DNA from: Pirellulaceae bacterium
GTDB taxonomy: Bacteria > Planctomycetota > Planctomycetia > Pirellulales > Pirellulaceae
Direction: 5' to 3'
DNA: 64,000 bases
Assembly (NCBI GenBank): GCA_020852965.1
Contig: JADYZV010000028.1
Coordinates: 1 to 64,000, forward strand
Position 1 is the stretch's first letter; each line of letters starts with the position of its first letter. Of this stretch, positions 17,288 through 25,452 are shown one piece after another. The notes under the pieces are model-generated. The model saw nothing but the letters and a program-made list of their open reading frames with translations, had not been told where the DNA came from and ran no database searches. Position numbers and translations under genes: made by a program.

Positions 17288-17865
17288 CGACCAGTGAAAC
17301 CTCGCTCGATTCGCTGTTGGTGAAGCTAAACTCCGGAGACTGGTCGGCCGCCGAAGTTGTATTCCAACGTTTCGAACCCTACCTGCGGATGATCGTTCGA
17401 CGTCAGATCACCGGAGCAATGCAATCCAAGTTTAATTCGTCCGATATCGTGCAGTCTGCCTGGGCCGATTTGCTGCAAGGCTTCCGCAATGGACGCTGGC
17501 GATTTGAGGACGTAGGGCATTTGCAAGCGTTTTTGGTGAAGGCCACGCAGAATCGCTTTCTGGATCGAGTGCGTCAACAGCGGACTCCACTGGAACACGA
17601 ACGAGCCTTGACCGCTGCAGATGAGAGTCAAATACCTCACCATCGCACGCCGCGGGCCAGTCAGGAAGTTCGCCTGGTGGAACTTTGGAGCGAAATCACC
17701 AAGACCTGTTCGGAGCCGCACCGAGTTTTGCTTGAACTGAAACGTCAGGGTAAATCACTCAGCGAGATCGCCGCGCAAACCGGCTATCACGAGAGTAGCA
17801 TTCGTCGCATTCTGTACGATCTCGCCCGCCAGTTCGTCGCCAGCAACGGGCCAGATAAACGGTAA
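17284..17865 (+). CDS. ECF-type RNA polymerase sigma factor
   Basis: The 193-residue protein has sigma region 2 (FQRFEPYLRMIVRRQI ... FNSSDIVQSAWADLL, with FRNGRWRFEDVGHLQAFLV) and region 4 (PHRVLLELKRQGKSLSEI then AAQTGYHESSIRRILYDLAR). The sequence SSDIVQSAW and the ...LQAFL.KAT.NRFLDRVRQQ stretch are like the planctomycete ECF groups that are usually encoded beside Ser/Thr kinases. Here a kinase gene follows 162 bp downstream and an exported protein overlaps upstream, so the three probably form one signalling unit. ATG 17284 is chosen for the ATGA overlap and the lack of conserved residues before it. Confidence 0.9.
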   Translation: MTTSETSLDSLLVKLNSGDWSAAEVVFQRFEPYLRMIVRRQITGAMQSKFNSSDIVQSAWADLLQGFRNGRWRFEDVGHLQAFLVKATQNRFLDRVRQQRTPLEHERALTAADESQIPHHRTPRASQEVRLVELWSEITKTCSEPHRVLLELKRQGKSLSEIAAQTGYHESSIRRILYDLARQFVASNGPDKR

Positions 17866-17911
17866 GTACTCTTGCTTAACTTTCTCGCAATCGTTCGCGA
17901 GTTAGTTCGTT

Positions 17912-17945
17912 TGTTGACCACGAAAAACACGAAGAACACGAAAAG
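17912..17945 (+). repeat. Dispersed repeat (ACCACGAAAAACACGAAGAA type)
   Basis: The segment GACCACGAAAAACACGAAGA and following bases match 43590-43620 almost exactly, including the preceding GTTCGTTTG. It belongs to the intergenic family that forms a full inverted repeat at 43556-43775; here only one arm is present, between the sigma factor and kinase genes. Confidence 0.85.
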
Positions 17946-18027
17946 CTGGCTCAGCTCTTCTATAATTCTTTAGTGCATCTCGATCTCGCAAGTCTATTCT
18001 CAAAATCATTTAGTGGTCGATTCGATC

Positions 18028-20268
18028 ATGACTAGCCTTTCTCGCCAATTGTCGCCACAAGCTCAACTGCTTGTCGATGAATTGGCACGAGCATGGCGCG
18101 ACGGCCAATCGCTGAGGATCGAAGAATTGCTTCAGCGCCACCCAGAGTCTGTTGACCAGTCCGACGTGATCATCCCTCTGATTTACGAAGAACTTTGTCT
18201 GCGCGAGGAGAGCGGTGAGGTTGTCCAGCGCCAAGAGTACGCGCGCAGGTTTCCGCGCTGGCGAGAGCAACTGGAAATGCTGCTCGATTGCTATGAGTTG
18301 CTGGCGTTTCCTAGTCGCAATGTGCGCTTTCCAGATATCGGCGAAACACTCGGCGACTTCGAGCTGATTGCCGAATTGGGACGTGGCGCGGCGGGTCGCG
18401 TCTTCCTGGCAAGGCAAACCGAGCTTTCCGACCGCTATGTAGTTCTCAAAGTGACACCATGCATCGGCGACGAACACCTATCGCTGGCACGCTTGCAACA
18501 CTCAAGCATCGTCCCCGTCTACTTGGTACAAGAGTTTCCAGAGCAGGGACTCCGCATACTGTGCATGCCCTACTTGGGCGGCCTGACTTTGTCGCAGTTG
18601 CTCGACTCTCTACAGGACACTCCGCCTGAGAATCGCTCGGGCCGCGACATTTCCAGATTGCTGGATCGTGCCTTGGATGCGGAACCGATCCAGTTCGGCA
18701 TCCGTGGGCCAGCGCGGCAATTTTTGTCGAACGCAACCTATACGCAGGCTGTGTGCTGGATTGGTGCCTGCTTGGCTGACGCACTGCACTATGCGCACGA
18801 ACGTGGTTTGCTGCACTTGGATGTTAAGCCGTCCAACGTGCTTTTAGCGAGTGACGGTCAGCCGATGCTGCTCGATTTCCATCTCGCCCGCGAATCGTGC
18901 GAAATAGCGGCTCGCCGTGTCGATTGGATTGGCGGAACGGCTGGCTACATGGCTCCCGAACAACAGCGACTGCTCGATTCATTGCGAGACGGTCAGACCA
19001 GCGACTTGCTCGTAGATCGACGTTCTGACATCTATGCGTTGGGTGTTTTACTCAATGAGTTAATGTCTGGTAGGCTGGCGAAAGAGGAAGGGGACCACTG
19101 CGTCAACCGCGCCACCGAAAGCGGTATTCACTCTATAATTCAGCGCTGTTTGCAAGTCGATCCCAAACTGCGTTTTCAAAATGCCAAAGACGTGGCAAGC
19201 GAGTTGAGACGCTGTCTGGTCGAGCCGAGCCGCGTAGCAAGTCTATTGAGCAAACAAACACCCAAGCGTTCATGGTGGCGGCGTTGGCTGCCGATGATCG
19301 GCGCGGCAGCTTGGTTGGCGAGCATATTTGCGATAACCACGGTATTGGCTCGAATTGAGAATGTAAAATTGGCGATTGTTCGAGCCACTGGGCTAACGCG
19401 ACAAAACGAAACTGCTGAAGCAACGCAGCTACTGTACAACGCCTCCGAGAGTATCGCGTGGCTCCCTGGAGCGGGAAATGTAAGAGCCCAGATTGATGAG
19501 CAACTACAGTTAACCAAACGAGTGGAAGCGGCACTACAACTGCATATCATTGTGGATCAGCTTCGTATGCTGGATGGGCCACGCACGTTGCCCGACGCCC
19601 AACTTCGGGTTATCGCCCAGCGGTGTGAGCAGGTTTGGAGCCGAAGGCAGCAATTGGTGGACATGCTTGGTATTGAGACAAATGGTATTGCAACATCGGC
19701 TGCCGAGCAGCAGGGGCCGCGCACCGATCTACTCGATTTGGCGATATTGTGGTCTGACTTCCGAATTCGTTTGGCGTCGGGTAGTGAGGCGAATCCGATG
19801 CGCAAGTTAAGCGAGAAAACCTTATTGGCGGCGATTCGGCTGGTGGGACCGGCCCCAGTCGTGTATCAGGAGATAGCGCGACACCTGAAACACGCTGGCC
19901 TACAAACTGAGGCAGAAAAATACGCTGCGATAAGCCGTGACGTACCTCCGCAATCTGCGTGGGAACACTACGCCCTGGGCCGTTCATTCCTGCAGTCCAA
20001 ACAGTTTGCCGAAGCTGAGTGCGAACTGCGGTTGGCTGCTAGTTTAGCTCCAGACCACTACTGGTATCAGTTCTACGCCGGCGTCGTTAGCTATCGACTC
20101 GGCAAATTCCCAGACGCCATCGCTGCCTTTGGAGCCTGTATTGCTCTGGAGCCGCAGCGGGCAGAGAGTTACCACTATCGTGGCTTAGCCTTTTCGGAAA
20201 ATCACCAACCCGACCGCGCCAAAGCGGACTTTGTTCAAGCGCAACGCCTAGCCGAACCAGCTCCATAG
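18028..20268 (+). CDS. Ser/Thr protein kinase with membrane helix and TPR domain
   Basis: A 746-residue protein. Residues 1-95 are the helical N-terminal extension typical of planctomycete kinases (EELLQRHPES ... YARRFPRWREQLEMLL). The kinase domain (about 110-400) has GRGAAGRVFLAR, Lys in VVLKV, catalytic loop LHLDVKPSNVLL (HLD for HRD, near 263), DFH in place of DFG (near 283) and GGTAGYMAPEQ. A single membrane helix follows (about 421-443), then an extracytoplasmic region ending in TPR repeats (about 645-745). The aspartates and lysine are kept, so it may be active, but the DFG glycine and HRD arginine are lost. It follows the ECF sigma gene and may act with it. Confidence 0.88.
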   Translation: MTSLSRQLSPQAQLLVDELARAWRDGQSLRIEELLQRHPESVDQSDVIIPLIYEELCLREESGEVVQRQEYARRFPRWREQLEMLLDCYELLAFPSRNVRFPDIGETLGDFELIAELGRGAAGRVFLARQTELSDRYVVLKVTPCIGDEHLSLARLQHSSIVPVYLVQEFPEQGLRILCMPYLGGLTLSQLLDSLQDTPPENRSGRDISRLLDRALDAEPIQFGIRGPARQFLSNATYTQAVCWIGACLADALHYAHERGLLHLDVKPSNVLLASDGQPMLLDFHLARESCEIAARRVDWIGGTAGYMAPEQQRLLDSLRDGQTSDLLVDRRSDIYALGVLLNELMSGRLAKEEGDHCVNRATESGIHSIIQRCLQVDPKLRFQNAKDVASELRRCLVEPSRVASLLSKQTPKRSWWRRWLPMIGAAAWLASIFAITTVLARIENVKLAIVRATGLTRQNETAEATQLLYNASESIAWLPGAGNVRAQIDEQLQLTKRVEAALQLHIIVDQLRMLDGPRTLPDAQLRVIAQRCEQVWSRRQQLVDMLGIETNGIATSAAEQQGPRTDLLDLAILWSDFRIRLASGSEANPMRKLSEKTLLAAIRLVGPAPVVYQEIARHLKHAGLQTEAEKYAAISRDVPPQSAWEHYALGRSFLQSKQFAEAECELRLAASLAPDHYWYQFYAGVVSYRLGKFPDAIAAFGACIALEPQRAESYHYRGLAFSENHQPDRAKADFVQAQRLAEPAP

Positions 20269-20284
20269 CCGAGCCAGACTCACG

Positions 20285-20650
20285 TCCTACTCCGGCTCGG
20301 TGTTAAACGACTTTACTGAGTCGAGCAAATTGTTTAACGCCTAGACGGAGTAGTCGATGGATCGTGAGTGATGTCTACGATGGAGACGTGCGATGAAGCA
20401 CCAGTAGTTAAACCAGCGCGAGTTTACCGGCTACGTAGGCGCAGGCAGGAGCGGAGTGAATTGCAACTATCAACGAGACCGCGCACGAGAGGATTTATGG
20501 AGTGCGGTTTGCAGCCGCAAATGATCGTAGCAGTTGGCTGCCGCATGTGCCCCTCGCCTGCGCAGGCCTCGATAGCGGGTTGGTATGTGCTGTGGTGCAT
20601 CAGTGCCCCGCCTGTTGATCAGCTCGCCTTGTGCATCGCGGCCTGCTCAA
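20285..20650 (+). repeat. Long dispersed repeat copy 1 with attC-like cores
   Basis: From TACTCCGGCTCGGTGTTAAA (20289 on) to about 20650 this matches, in the opposite orientation, the sequence at 47194-47522. It contains GTTAAAC (20302-20308) and GTTTAAC (20332-20338), then a body with CCGGCTACGTAGGCGCAGGC (20428 on), GCCTGCGCAGGC and GATCAGCTCGCCTTG. The 3' boundary seen in the other copy is lost here after CGGCCTGCTC. Open frames within it (for example 20368-20727) are not genes. The remainder to 21085 holds palindromes at 20667 and the csrA leader. Confidence 0.82.
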
Positions 20651-20666
20651 AAAGACCGACTAACTG

Positions 20667-20759
20667 TCGTAGCTACGTTCGCCAGATCGTAGACTCCCTA
20701 CGGTCTGGCGATCGTAGCTACGACTAAGACCAGACACTTGTTTCCCGCACGATGCTAAG
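20667..20759 (+). repeat. Perfect-arm palindrome plus short dispersed repeat
   Basis: GTCGTAGCTACG at 20667 is mirrored by CGTAGCTACGAC ending at 20724, with an inner pair CGCCAGATCGTAG and CTACGGTCTGGCG, so about 58 bp can fold as one hairpin. A related sequence (GTCGCCAGACGGTAG) recurs at 52796-52852. Next to it, TTTCCCGCACGATGCTAAG at 20741-20759 matches one arm of the palindrome at 50686-50803. It may act as a transcription terminator for the kinase gene or be a mobile palindrome. Confidence 0.85.
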
Positions 20760-21085
20760 TTTCCCATGGCCAACAACGGTCATGTTTCTTGTGAACAGCG
20801 CCAGGTGCAAAACCTGAGACATTGGCTCTGCCGATCGCCATGCTGTCTCTTGTCGCCCCCCCTTTGGCTTGCCTCTGGGAGGCTGATTCTTCCTTGAATT
20901 CACAATTGGTTTGAGTTGTTTTCAAGAAAACCTAGGAAATCTCTGCGTTTTGCAAATTTTGACTGATCCCAGCGCGCGCCGAGCTAGGCGAAGTTCGTTG
21001 ATAGTTATAGAGCCAACGATTTGGACGCGACGAACGACCACGATGGCTTGAACGGAGTCCAAACTAGACAAAGCGAGTGTCAAAA

Positions 21086-21313
21086 ATGCTGGTATTAAGT
21101 CGTAAAGCAGGTCAACGCATCGTCATTTCGGAGGAGATCACGATTACCGTTCTTGAAGTGCAGGGAAGTCGCGTGCGTATCGGTGTCGATGCTCACCCAT
21201 CCGTGGTGATTCGACGTTCCGAATTGCCGGCTCGGCCCCCTATCAGGATTGTCGGTGAAAACGGCGAGGTCGATAGCAAAGTTGAGAGCGTCGCCCTATC
21301 CAAAGTTGGCTAA
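21086..21313 (+). CDS. csrA: Carbon storage regulator CsrA (translational regulator)
   Basis: The 75-residue protein begins MLVLSRKAGQRIVISEEITI, then TVLEVQGSRVRIGVDAHPSVVIRRSEL, the full CsrA signature including the Leu4/Arg6 RNA-binding face and the R..E segment near residue 45. CsrA dimers bind GGA motifs in mRNA leaders and control translation, in many bacteria of flagellar and storage genes. A GTG nine bases upstream (21077) is in frame, but MLVLSRK is the family N-terminus. The C-terminal 25 residues are longer than in E. coli. It precedes the exported-protein operon by about 70 bp, and flagellar genes lie 26 kb away. Confidence 0.95.
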   Translation: MLVLSRKAGQRIVISEEITITVLEVQGSRVRIGVDAHPSVVIRRSELPARPPIRIVGENGEVDSKVESVALSKVG

Positions 21314-21382
21314 CCACGGTACGGCATTCACACAATTTGAGCATGGGCTTCATTCCATTCAGCTCCTTGAAAGGGAAACGTG

Positions 21383-22012
21383 ATGAAGACTTCAATTGCC
21401 ATCTGGACTGCGACATTCATCCTGACTTGCGGCGCAACTTACGTTCACGCTCAGTATCAGTCACCTCTTAGTAGAACTAGTTGGAGCGACGATAGCGGAT
21501 ACAAATTCCCCGAACCCATGTCGATAGTTGATTGTGGAACGATGCCCGTTCAATTGACGCTAATTGGCCAGGACATAATGGTCAATGGTCGAAAGACTAG
21601 CCAACTCAATGCATACGATTTGAAAGTCTTGGAAGCTGTAGCGGGTAAGAATGTGGCGGCGATTGCGCAAGTTTTAAAAGAACAGCGCCGTCCCGCAACA
21701 ATGCAAATCGAATTTGCTGTCATGAAACAAATGGATTCTGGGCAACTGTTGCGAATGCCAATCGCGATGTTGGCTCCAGCGGATCAAGCATTAGCTATCC
21801 AAGCTGGGCGACAGATTCTGCAGCAACGGCAGTTCCTGGCTCAGATGGCTGCGGCTCAGATGCTGGTTCGTGCGGCAGGAGTTACAGTGCCAAGCATGGC
21901 AACTGTACCGGGCATGGCAGGGGCCAACTACGAACAAGAGGGGCAATTCGAAGGGCAATTTGGCGACCAGTCTGAGCCTGACTTGCCTGGTGCTGGTGGC
22001 ATTGAAGATTAA
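21383..22012 (+). CDS. Secreted protein with Gln/Met-rich C-terminal region
   Basis: A 209-residue protein with a signal peptide (MKTSIAIWTATFILTCGATY, cleavage near VHAQ). The mature region contains LNAYDLKVLEAVAGKNVAAI and a helical Gln/Ala/Met-rich part (LQQRQFLAQMAAAQMLVR). The C-terminus ends YEQEGQFEGQFGDQSEPD then LPGAGGIED. No family is recognised. AAAGGGAA upstream supports ATG 21383. It lies 40 bp before the dockerin gene, which carries the same EGQFGDQ heptapeptide, so the two proteins may be functionally linked or share an origin. Confidence 0.72.
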   Translation: MKTSIAIWTATFILTCGATYVHAQYQSPLSRTSWSDDSGYKFPEPMSIVDCGTMPVQLTLIGQDIMVNGRKTSQLNAYDLKVLEAVAGKNVAAIAQVLKEQRRPATMQIEFAVMKQMDSGQLLRMPIAMLAPADQALAIQAGRQILQQRQFLAQMAAAQMLVRAAGVTVPSMATVPGMAGANYEQEGQFEGQFGDQSEPDLPGAGGIED

Positions 22013-22052
22013 AGATCGATTTCCACTTTCAGAAAAAAGAATAAGGATTGAT

Positions 22053-23264
22053 ATGAGTAAAAATAGTCGCAGGGAAAAGCCCCGCAATGTACGTCGCCAT
22101 CTTCGCTTCGAATCCATGGAAAGCCGTCGACTGTTGGCTGCCGATGTATTTCAGCATAACTTTGATATGCCGGATGACGTCAATGGGGACCAATTCGTAT
22201 CGCCAATGGATGCACTGGCTGTCATCAACCACCTAAATAGCTCGAACAACCGTAGCTCCAACATCAACAACTCGTTGGCCTCAGTTGAATCGGCTCAGGA
22301 GGCGACGTACCTGGATGTCAATGACGACGGCCTCGTCTCTCCCATGGATGCGTTGTCAATCATCAATTCATTGAACTGCAAGTCGGCTGCTACTGCGGCG
22401 ACCACCCCAACGACAACCAACACTGGTGAAGTCGATCAGCAAGGTGAGCACGAAGGGCAGTTTGGCGATCAAAACGATGCCAACGAACTAGCTGAAACGA
22501 GCGAACTTCCTGAAACGAACGAACTACCCGACACGGAGACCAATGATGACGGCGTGCTGACAACACCACCTGTCACTACGATCCCTAGATCAACTCCGCC
22601 AGTCATCACTCCGGTTACTAGTACTCCCACGACGCCTGTAGTCACGACGCCGGTAGTCACAACGCCGGTAGTCACAACGCCGGTAACCACGACGCCAATA
22701 ACCACGACGCCGGCGGTCCCAAAAACTCCCACCAAAACTGGGACAACAACGCCAACTTCGCGGACGAACTTCGATGACGATGATACTAACGAAGGAAATG
22801 AAGCTTCTGAGTCTGCGGAGACGATTTCGCAACGACTTGTCTCCACCTTGCAGGGCACAGGAGCGGAGACCGCCAGGGTGGTGTTCGAATCAGGAACTGA
22901 AAACGGGGCCGCTCAAAACGAACTCGAAGTCCGTGTGCGCAATTCGACCCCTAGCTCAACACTCGACGTGGTGATCGATGGCGTGACGGTTGGCTCGGTT
23001 ATGACCGATGCTAGCGGTAACGGCGCGCTGCAATTGACAACCGATCCCGATGGCAGGCCGGAGCTTCCATTGCCAGCCAATTTCCCAGTCATCGCGACTG
23101 GTTCCACAATCGAAATTGGTACCGACCTATCCGGCACGTTCACTGCTAACCCAAACAATCCCACGCTCCCCACAACCACGACGCCGGCGGCGGTAACATT
23201 GCAGCCACAGCGTCTGACTTCAATTGGACAAGGTAACTCGCATCACAGGTCCCGTCATCGATGA
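22053..23264 (+). CDS. LEPR-XLL/dockerin-type surface protein with Thr-Pro linker
   Basis: A 403-residue protein. Residues about 19-31 (RFESMESRRLLAAD) form an LEPR-XLL-type signal. Two dockerin type I / EF-hand-like units follow: DVNGDQFVSPMDALAVIN and DVNDDGLVSPMDALSIIN, with the calcium-binding DxNxDxxVxxxDA spacing. A EGQFGDQ motif comes next, then a run of VVTTP/ITTTP repeats (about residues 180-225) as a flexible linker, and a C-terminal region with beta-rich residues (RVVFESGTENGAAQ ... TFTANPNNP). It is probably an exported calcium-binding adaptor. AAGGA seven bases upstream supports ATG 22053; the stop overlaps the next gene by 4 bp. Confidence 0.85.
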   Translation: MSKNSRREKPRNVRRHLRFESMESRRLLAADVFQHNFDMPDDVNGDQFVSPMDALAVINHLNSSNNRSSNINNSLASVESAQEATYLDVNDDGLVSPMDALSIINSLNCKSAATAATTPTTTNTGEVDQQGEHEGQFGDQNDANELAETSELPETNELPDTETNDDGVLTTPPVTTIPRSTPPVITPVTSTPTTPVVTTPVVTTPVVTTPVTTTPITTTPAVPKTPTKTGTTTPTSRTNFDDDDTNEGNEASESAETISQRLVSTLQGTGAETARVVFESGTENGAAQNELEVRVRNSTPSSTLDVVIDGVTVGSVMTDASGNGALQLTTDPDGRPELPLPANFPVIATGSTIEIGTDLSGTFTANPNNPTLPTTTTPAAVTLQPQRLTSIGQGNSHHRSRHR

Positions 23265-24835
23265 AACTATTTCGTCCCCATCGCGGTAATTTGAATGTGC
23301 GTTCGCGAGTCCGCCCGGCTGCCGCTTTCGAGCAACTCGAACAGCGATACTTGCTTAGTGCCGATGTGTGGCATGCCGCTGCGGTGGACGACGCTTTCGA
23401 GAACAATGATAGCTTCTATCAAGCTGCCAATCTGGGGACGGTTAGCCAACCCTCGGGAGTGAACAATCTCGTCATGGCCGATCAAGCCGACTGGTTTCAG
23501 TTTCGCTTAATTCAAACGCCCAGCGCGACAGCCAATGTGGCCATACAATTTCAATCGGCCAGCGGTGACTTGGACTTGGCCGTCTACAACTCAAGTGGTC
23601 GCTTGCTGGGTTACTCCAACGGAATCTCCAACAGCGAAAGCATCACGTTGGCTGGGGCGGCTGCGGGGACGTACTACGTTTACGTCTACGGCTACGCTGG
23701 GGCGACCAATCCGCACTACACGCTCACTGTCGATCCGGGTCGGAGTGTTAGCGATGACCGCTTCGAGCCGAATAACACGTTCGCTCAGGCAGCCGACCTG
23801 GGCGTGTTGACCGCCAATCACACAGAACAAAACCTTGTTATGGCCGACGCGGGTGATTGGTATCGCTTCACGATGAACGGCCAGGGCACTAGCTCCAATT
23901 ATGTCGGAGTCAGTTTCCAACATGCTGCTGGCGATTTGGATTTGGAGGTCTACAACAGCAGCGGTCGTCGACTGGGGCTCTCCAACGGCGTTACCAACAG
24001 TGAAGTCGTTTCGCTTTCAGGGCTGGGTGCCGGAACCTACTTCGTGCATGTCTACGGCTATCGCGGCGTGACGAATCCAAACTATTCGCTCACGGTATCA
24101 CCAGGCATTGCCTTCACGACACCTTCGCCAACGCCGAATGCTCCTACACCGAGTAATCCAACGCCGACAACCCCAGTCGCCTCTGGCTACCAGATCGCCA
24201 TGAACATGCAGGGCCTGACGGCTAGTCAACAAGCGATCTTTCGCGATGCCGCATTACACTGGGAACAAATTGTGGTGGGGGACGTTCCCGACGCGGTTTA
24301 CTATGGGCGCACCGTCGATGATCTGCTGATCGACGTCAGTGCAGGCTCCATCGATGGCCCAGGCGGCACACTGGGCGGAGCCACCGCAGATCGCTTCCGC
24401 GCAGGATCACTACTTCCCTATCACGGTACCATCCAGTTTGACAGCGCCGACTTGGCCAGCATGGAAGCCAATGGCACGCTTCGAGACGTGGTTCTACACG
24501 AGATCGGGCACGTGCTCGGAATTGGCACGCTTTGGCAGAGTCTGGGCCTGCTGGTTGGTGCCGGCACCAGCAACTCTGGCTTTATCGGTTCACGGGCCGT
24601 TGCCGAGTACAACACATTGACTGGCGGTCATTTCACCTCCGTCCCTGTTGAGAATGCCGGTGGCAGAGGCACACGCGATGCTCATTGGCGCGAGTCTGTT
24701 TTTGGCAGCGAGTTGATGACTGGGTACGTCGGCCCCGGAGTGAATCTACCGTTGAGCCGCTTGACCGTCGCCTCGCTGGCTGACCTCGGCTATCAAGTCA
24801 ACTTGAGCGCTGCCGATCCTTATCAATTGACCTAG
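23261..24835 (+). CDS. Exported zinc metalloprotease with two PPC domains
   Basis: A 524-residue protein. The N-terminus has FEQLEQRYLLSAD (about 25-37), the LEPR-XLL-type signal. Two bacterial pre-peptidase C-terminal (PPC) domains follow (about 45-155 and 165-280), each with GDLDL..YNSSGR..G.SNG and the closing GTYxVxVYGY.G.TNPxYxLTV. A Pro/Thr linker (TPSPTPNAPTPSNPTPTTP) leads to a gluzincin-like catalytic domain with HEIGHVLGIGTLW (zinc ligands His413, His417 approx) and a late MTGYVGPG Met-turn-like segment, as in leishmanolysin-like proteases. Translation is coupled to the dockerin gene upstream. Likely a surface or secreted protease. Confidence 0.88.
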   Translation: MKLFRPHRGNLNVRSRVRPAAAFEQLEQRYLLSADVWHAAAVDDAFENNDSFYQAANLGTVSQPSGVNNLVMADQADWFQFRLIQTPSATANVAIQFQSASGDLDLAVYNSSGRLLGYSNGISNSESITLAGAAAGTYYVYVYGYAGATNPHYTLTVDPGRSVSDDRFEPNNTFAQAADLGVLTANHTEQNLVMADAGDWYRFTMNGQGTSSNYVGVSFQHAAGDLDLEVYNSSGRRLGLSNGVTNSEVVSLSGLGAGTYFVHVYGYRGVTNPNYSLTVSPGIAFTTPSPTPNAPTPSNPTPTTPVASGYQIAMNMQGLTASQQAIFRDAALHWEQIVVGDVPDAVYYGRTVDDLLIDVSAGSIDGPGGTLGGATADRFRAGSLLPYHGTIQFDSADLASMEANGTLRDVVLHEIGHVLGIGTLWQSLGLLVGAGTSNSGFIGSRAVAEYNTLTGGHFTSVPVENAGGRGTRDAHWRESVFGSELMTGYVGPGVNLPLSRLTVASLADLGYQVNLSAADPYQLT

Positions 24836-24911
24836 GGTTGGCAATTCAAAGGGGTCAGCTGACCTAACCTCTCGCCGCCGTTGGGCTGAAGTACTGGTAT
24901 TGGGGCGAGGG

Positions 24912-24940
24912 GGGACTCGTAACCTCGTCCACGACACTAC
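24912..24940 (-). repeat. Dispersed repeat (GGACGAGGTTACGAGTCC type)
   Basis: GGACTCGTAACCTCGTCCAC here is the reverse complement of the family seen at 29235, 52868-52936 and 62368-62484. It ends at the stop codon of the acetyltransferase gene, and lies between two convergent genes. Confidence 0.88.
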
Positions 24941-25452
24941 TATTCGCGTGGGATGGACCCCAGCGGCAAAAACATTGGCACTGGTGATGGTCGGTCGGCT
25001 AATCTACCAGTGATGATCTCGAACGGCTCAAACCCATATTTTTCGTAAAAACCGATTGCGTTTTCTTTGGCGTCGACGACGACAGTGACGCAACCTGTGC
25101 GATCGGCCATTTCATGTGCAATGGCAAACGTCGCTCGCAAGAGTGACTTACCAATACTTTGGCCGCGTGCTGATTGAGCAACCGCAAGTCGTGCGAGCCT
25201 CAGCGCTGGCAGCGGGTAATTCGGAAGCCGCTTGCGAGACGCTTCCGGTAGGTCGTCAATCGTGATGGAAGTTGCAGAGAGTGTCACAAAGCCAACAATC
25301 TCATCGGCACCTATCGCAACGTAGGTACTTCCAATGTGCAAACGAAATTGATTTTGGCCTGCGAATTTATGGAAGAACCGATCGAGTTCAACATCACCAC
25401 TTGCAAATGAATCGCGACGGTCGTCTGGCCGCAGTAGCCGGATCTCAACCAT
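24940..25452 (-). CDS. GNAT acetyltransferase toxin (TacT-like)
   Basis: The 170-residue GNAT protein has the acetyl-CoA loop region (ARLAVAQSARGQSIGKSLLR; the Q/RxxGxG/A motif reads QSARGQSIG), upstream strand YVAIGADEIVGFVTLSA and C-terminal ENAIGFYEKYGFEPF. With a start overlapping an RHH antitoxin by 8 bp, it matches TacT/AtaT-type toxins that acetylate aminoacyl-tRNA. The N-terminal LRPDDRRDSFASGDVELDRFF is characteristic of this subfamily. Complete. Confidence 0.9.
   Translation of the reverse strand: MVEIRLLRPDDRRDSFASGDVELDRFFHKFAGQNQFRLHIGSTYVAIGADEIVGFVTLSATSITIDDLPEASRKRLPNYPLPALRLARLAVAQSARGQSIGKSLLRATFAIAHEMADRTGCVTVVVDAKENAIGFYEKYGFEPFEIITGRLADRPSPVPMFLPLGSIPRE

Noticed and set aside
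20368..20727. 119-codon open frame in the long repeat
   Set aside because: Lies inside a repeat whose opposite-strand copy at 47194 does not keep the frame.
22469..22858. 129-codon Val/Ser-rich antisense frame in the dockerin gene
   Set aside because: Mirror of the Thr-Pro repeat tract; repetitive DNA gives open frames on both strands.
24842..24911. Possible tRNA or small RNA after the metalloprotease
   Set aside because: No cloverleaf or T-loop signature; only a dispersed repeat is present.
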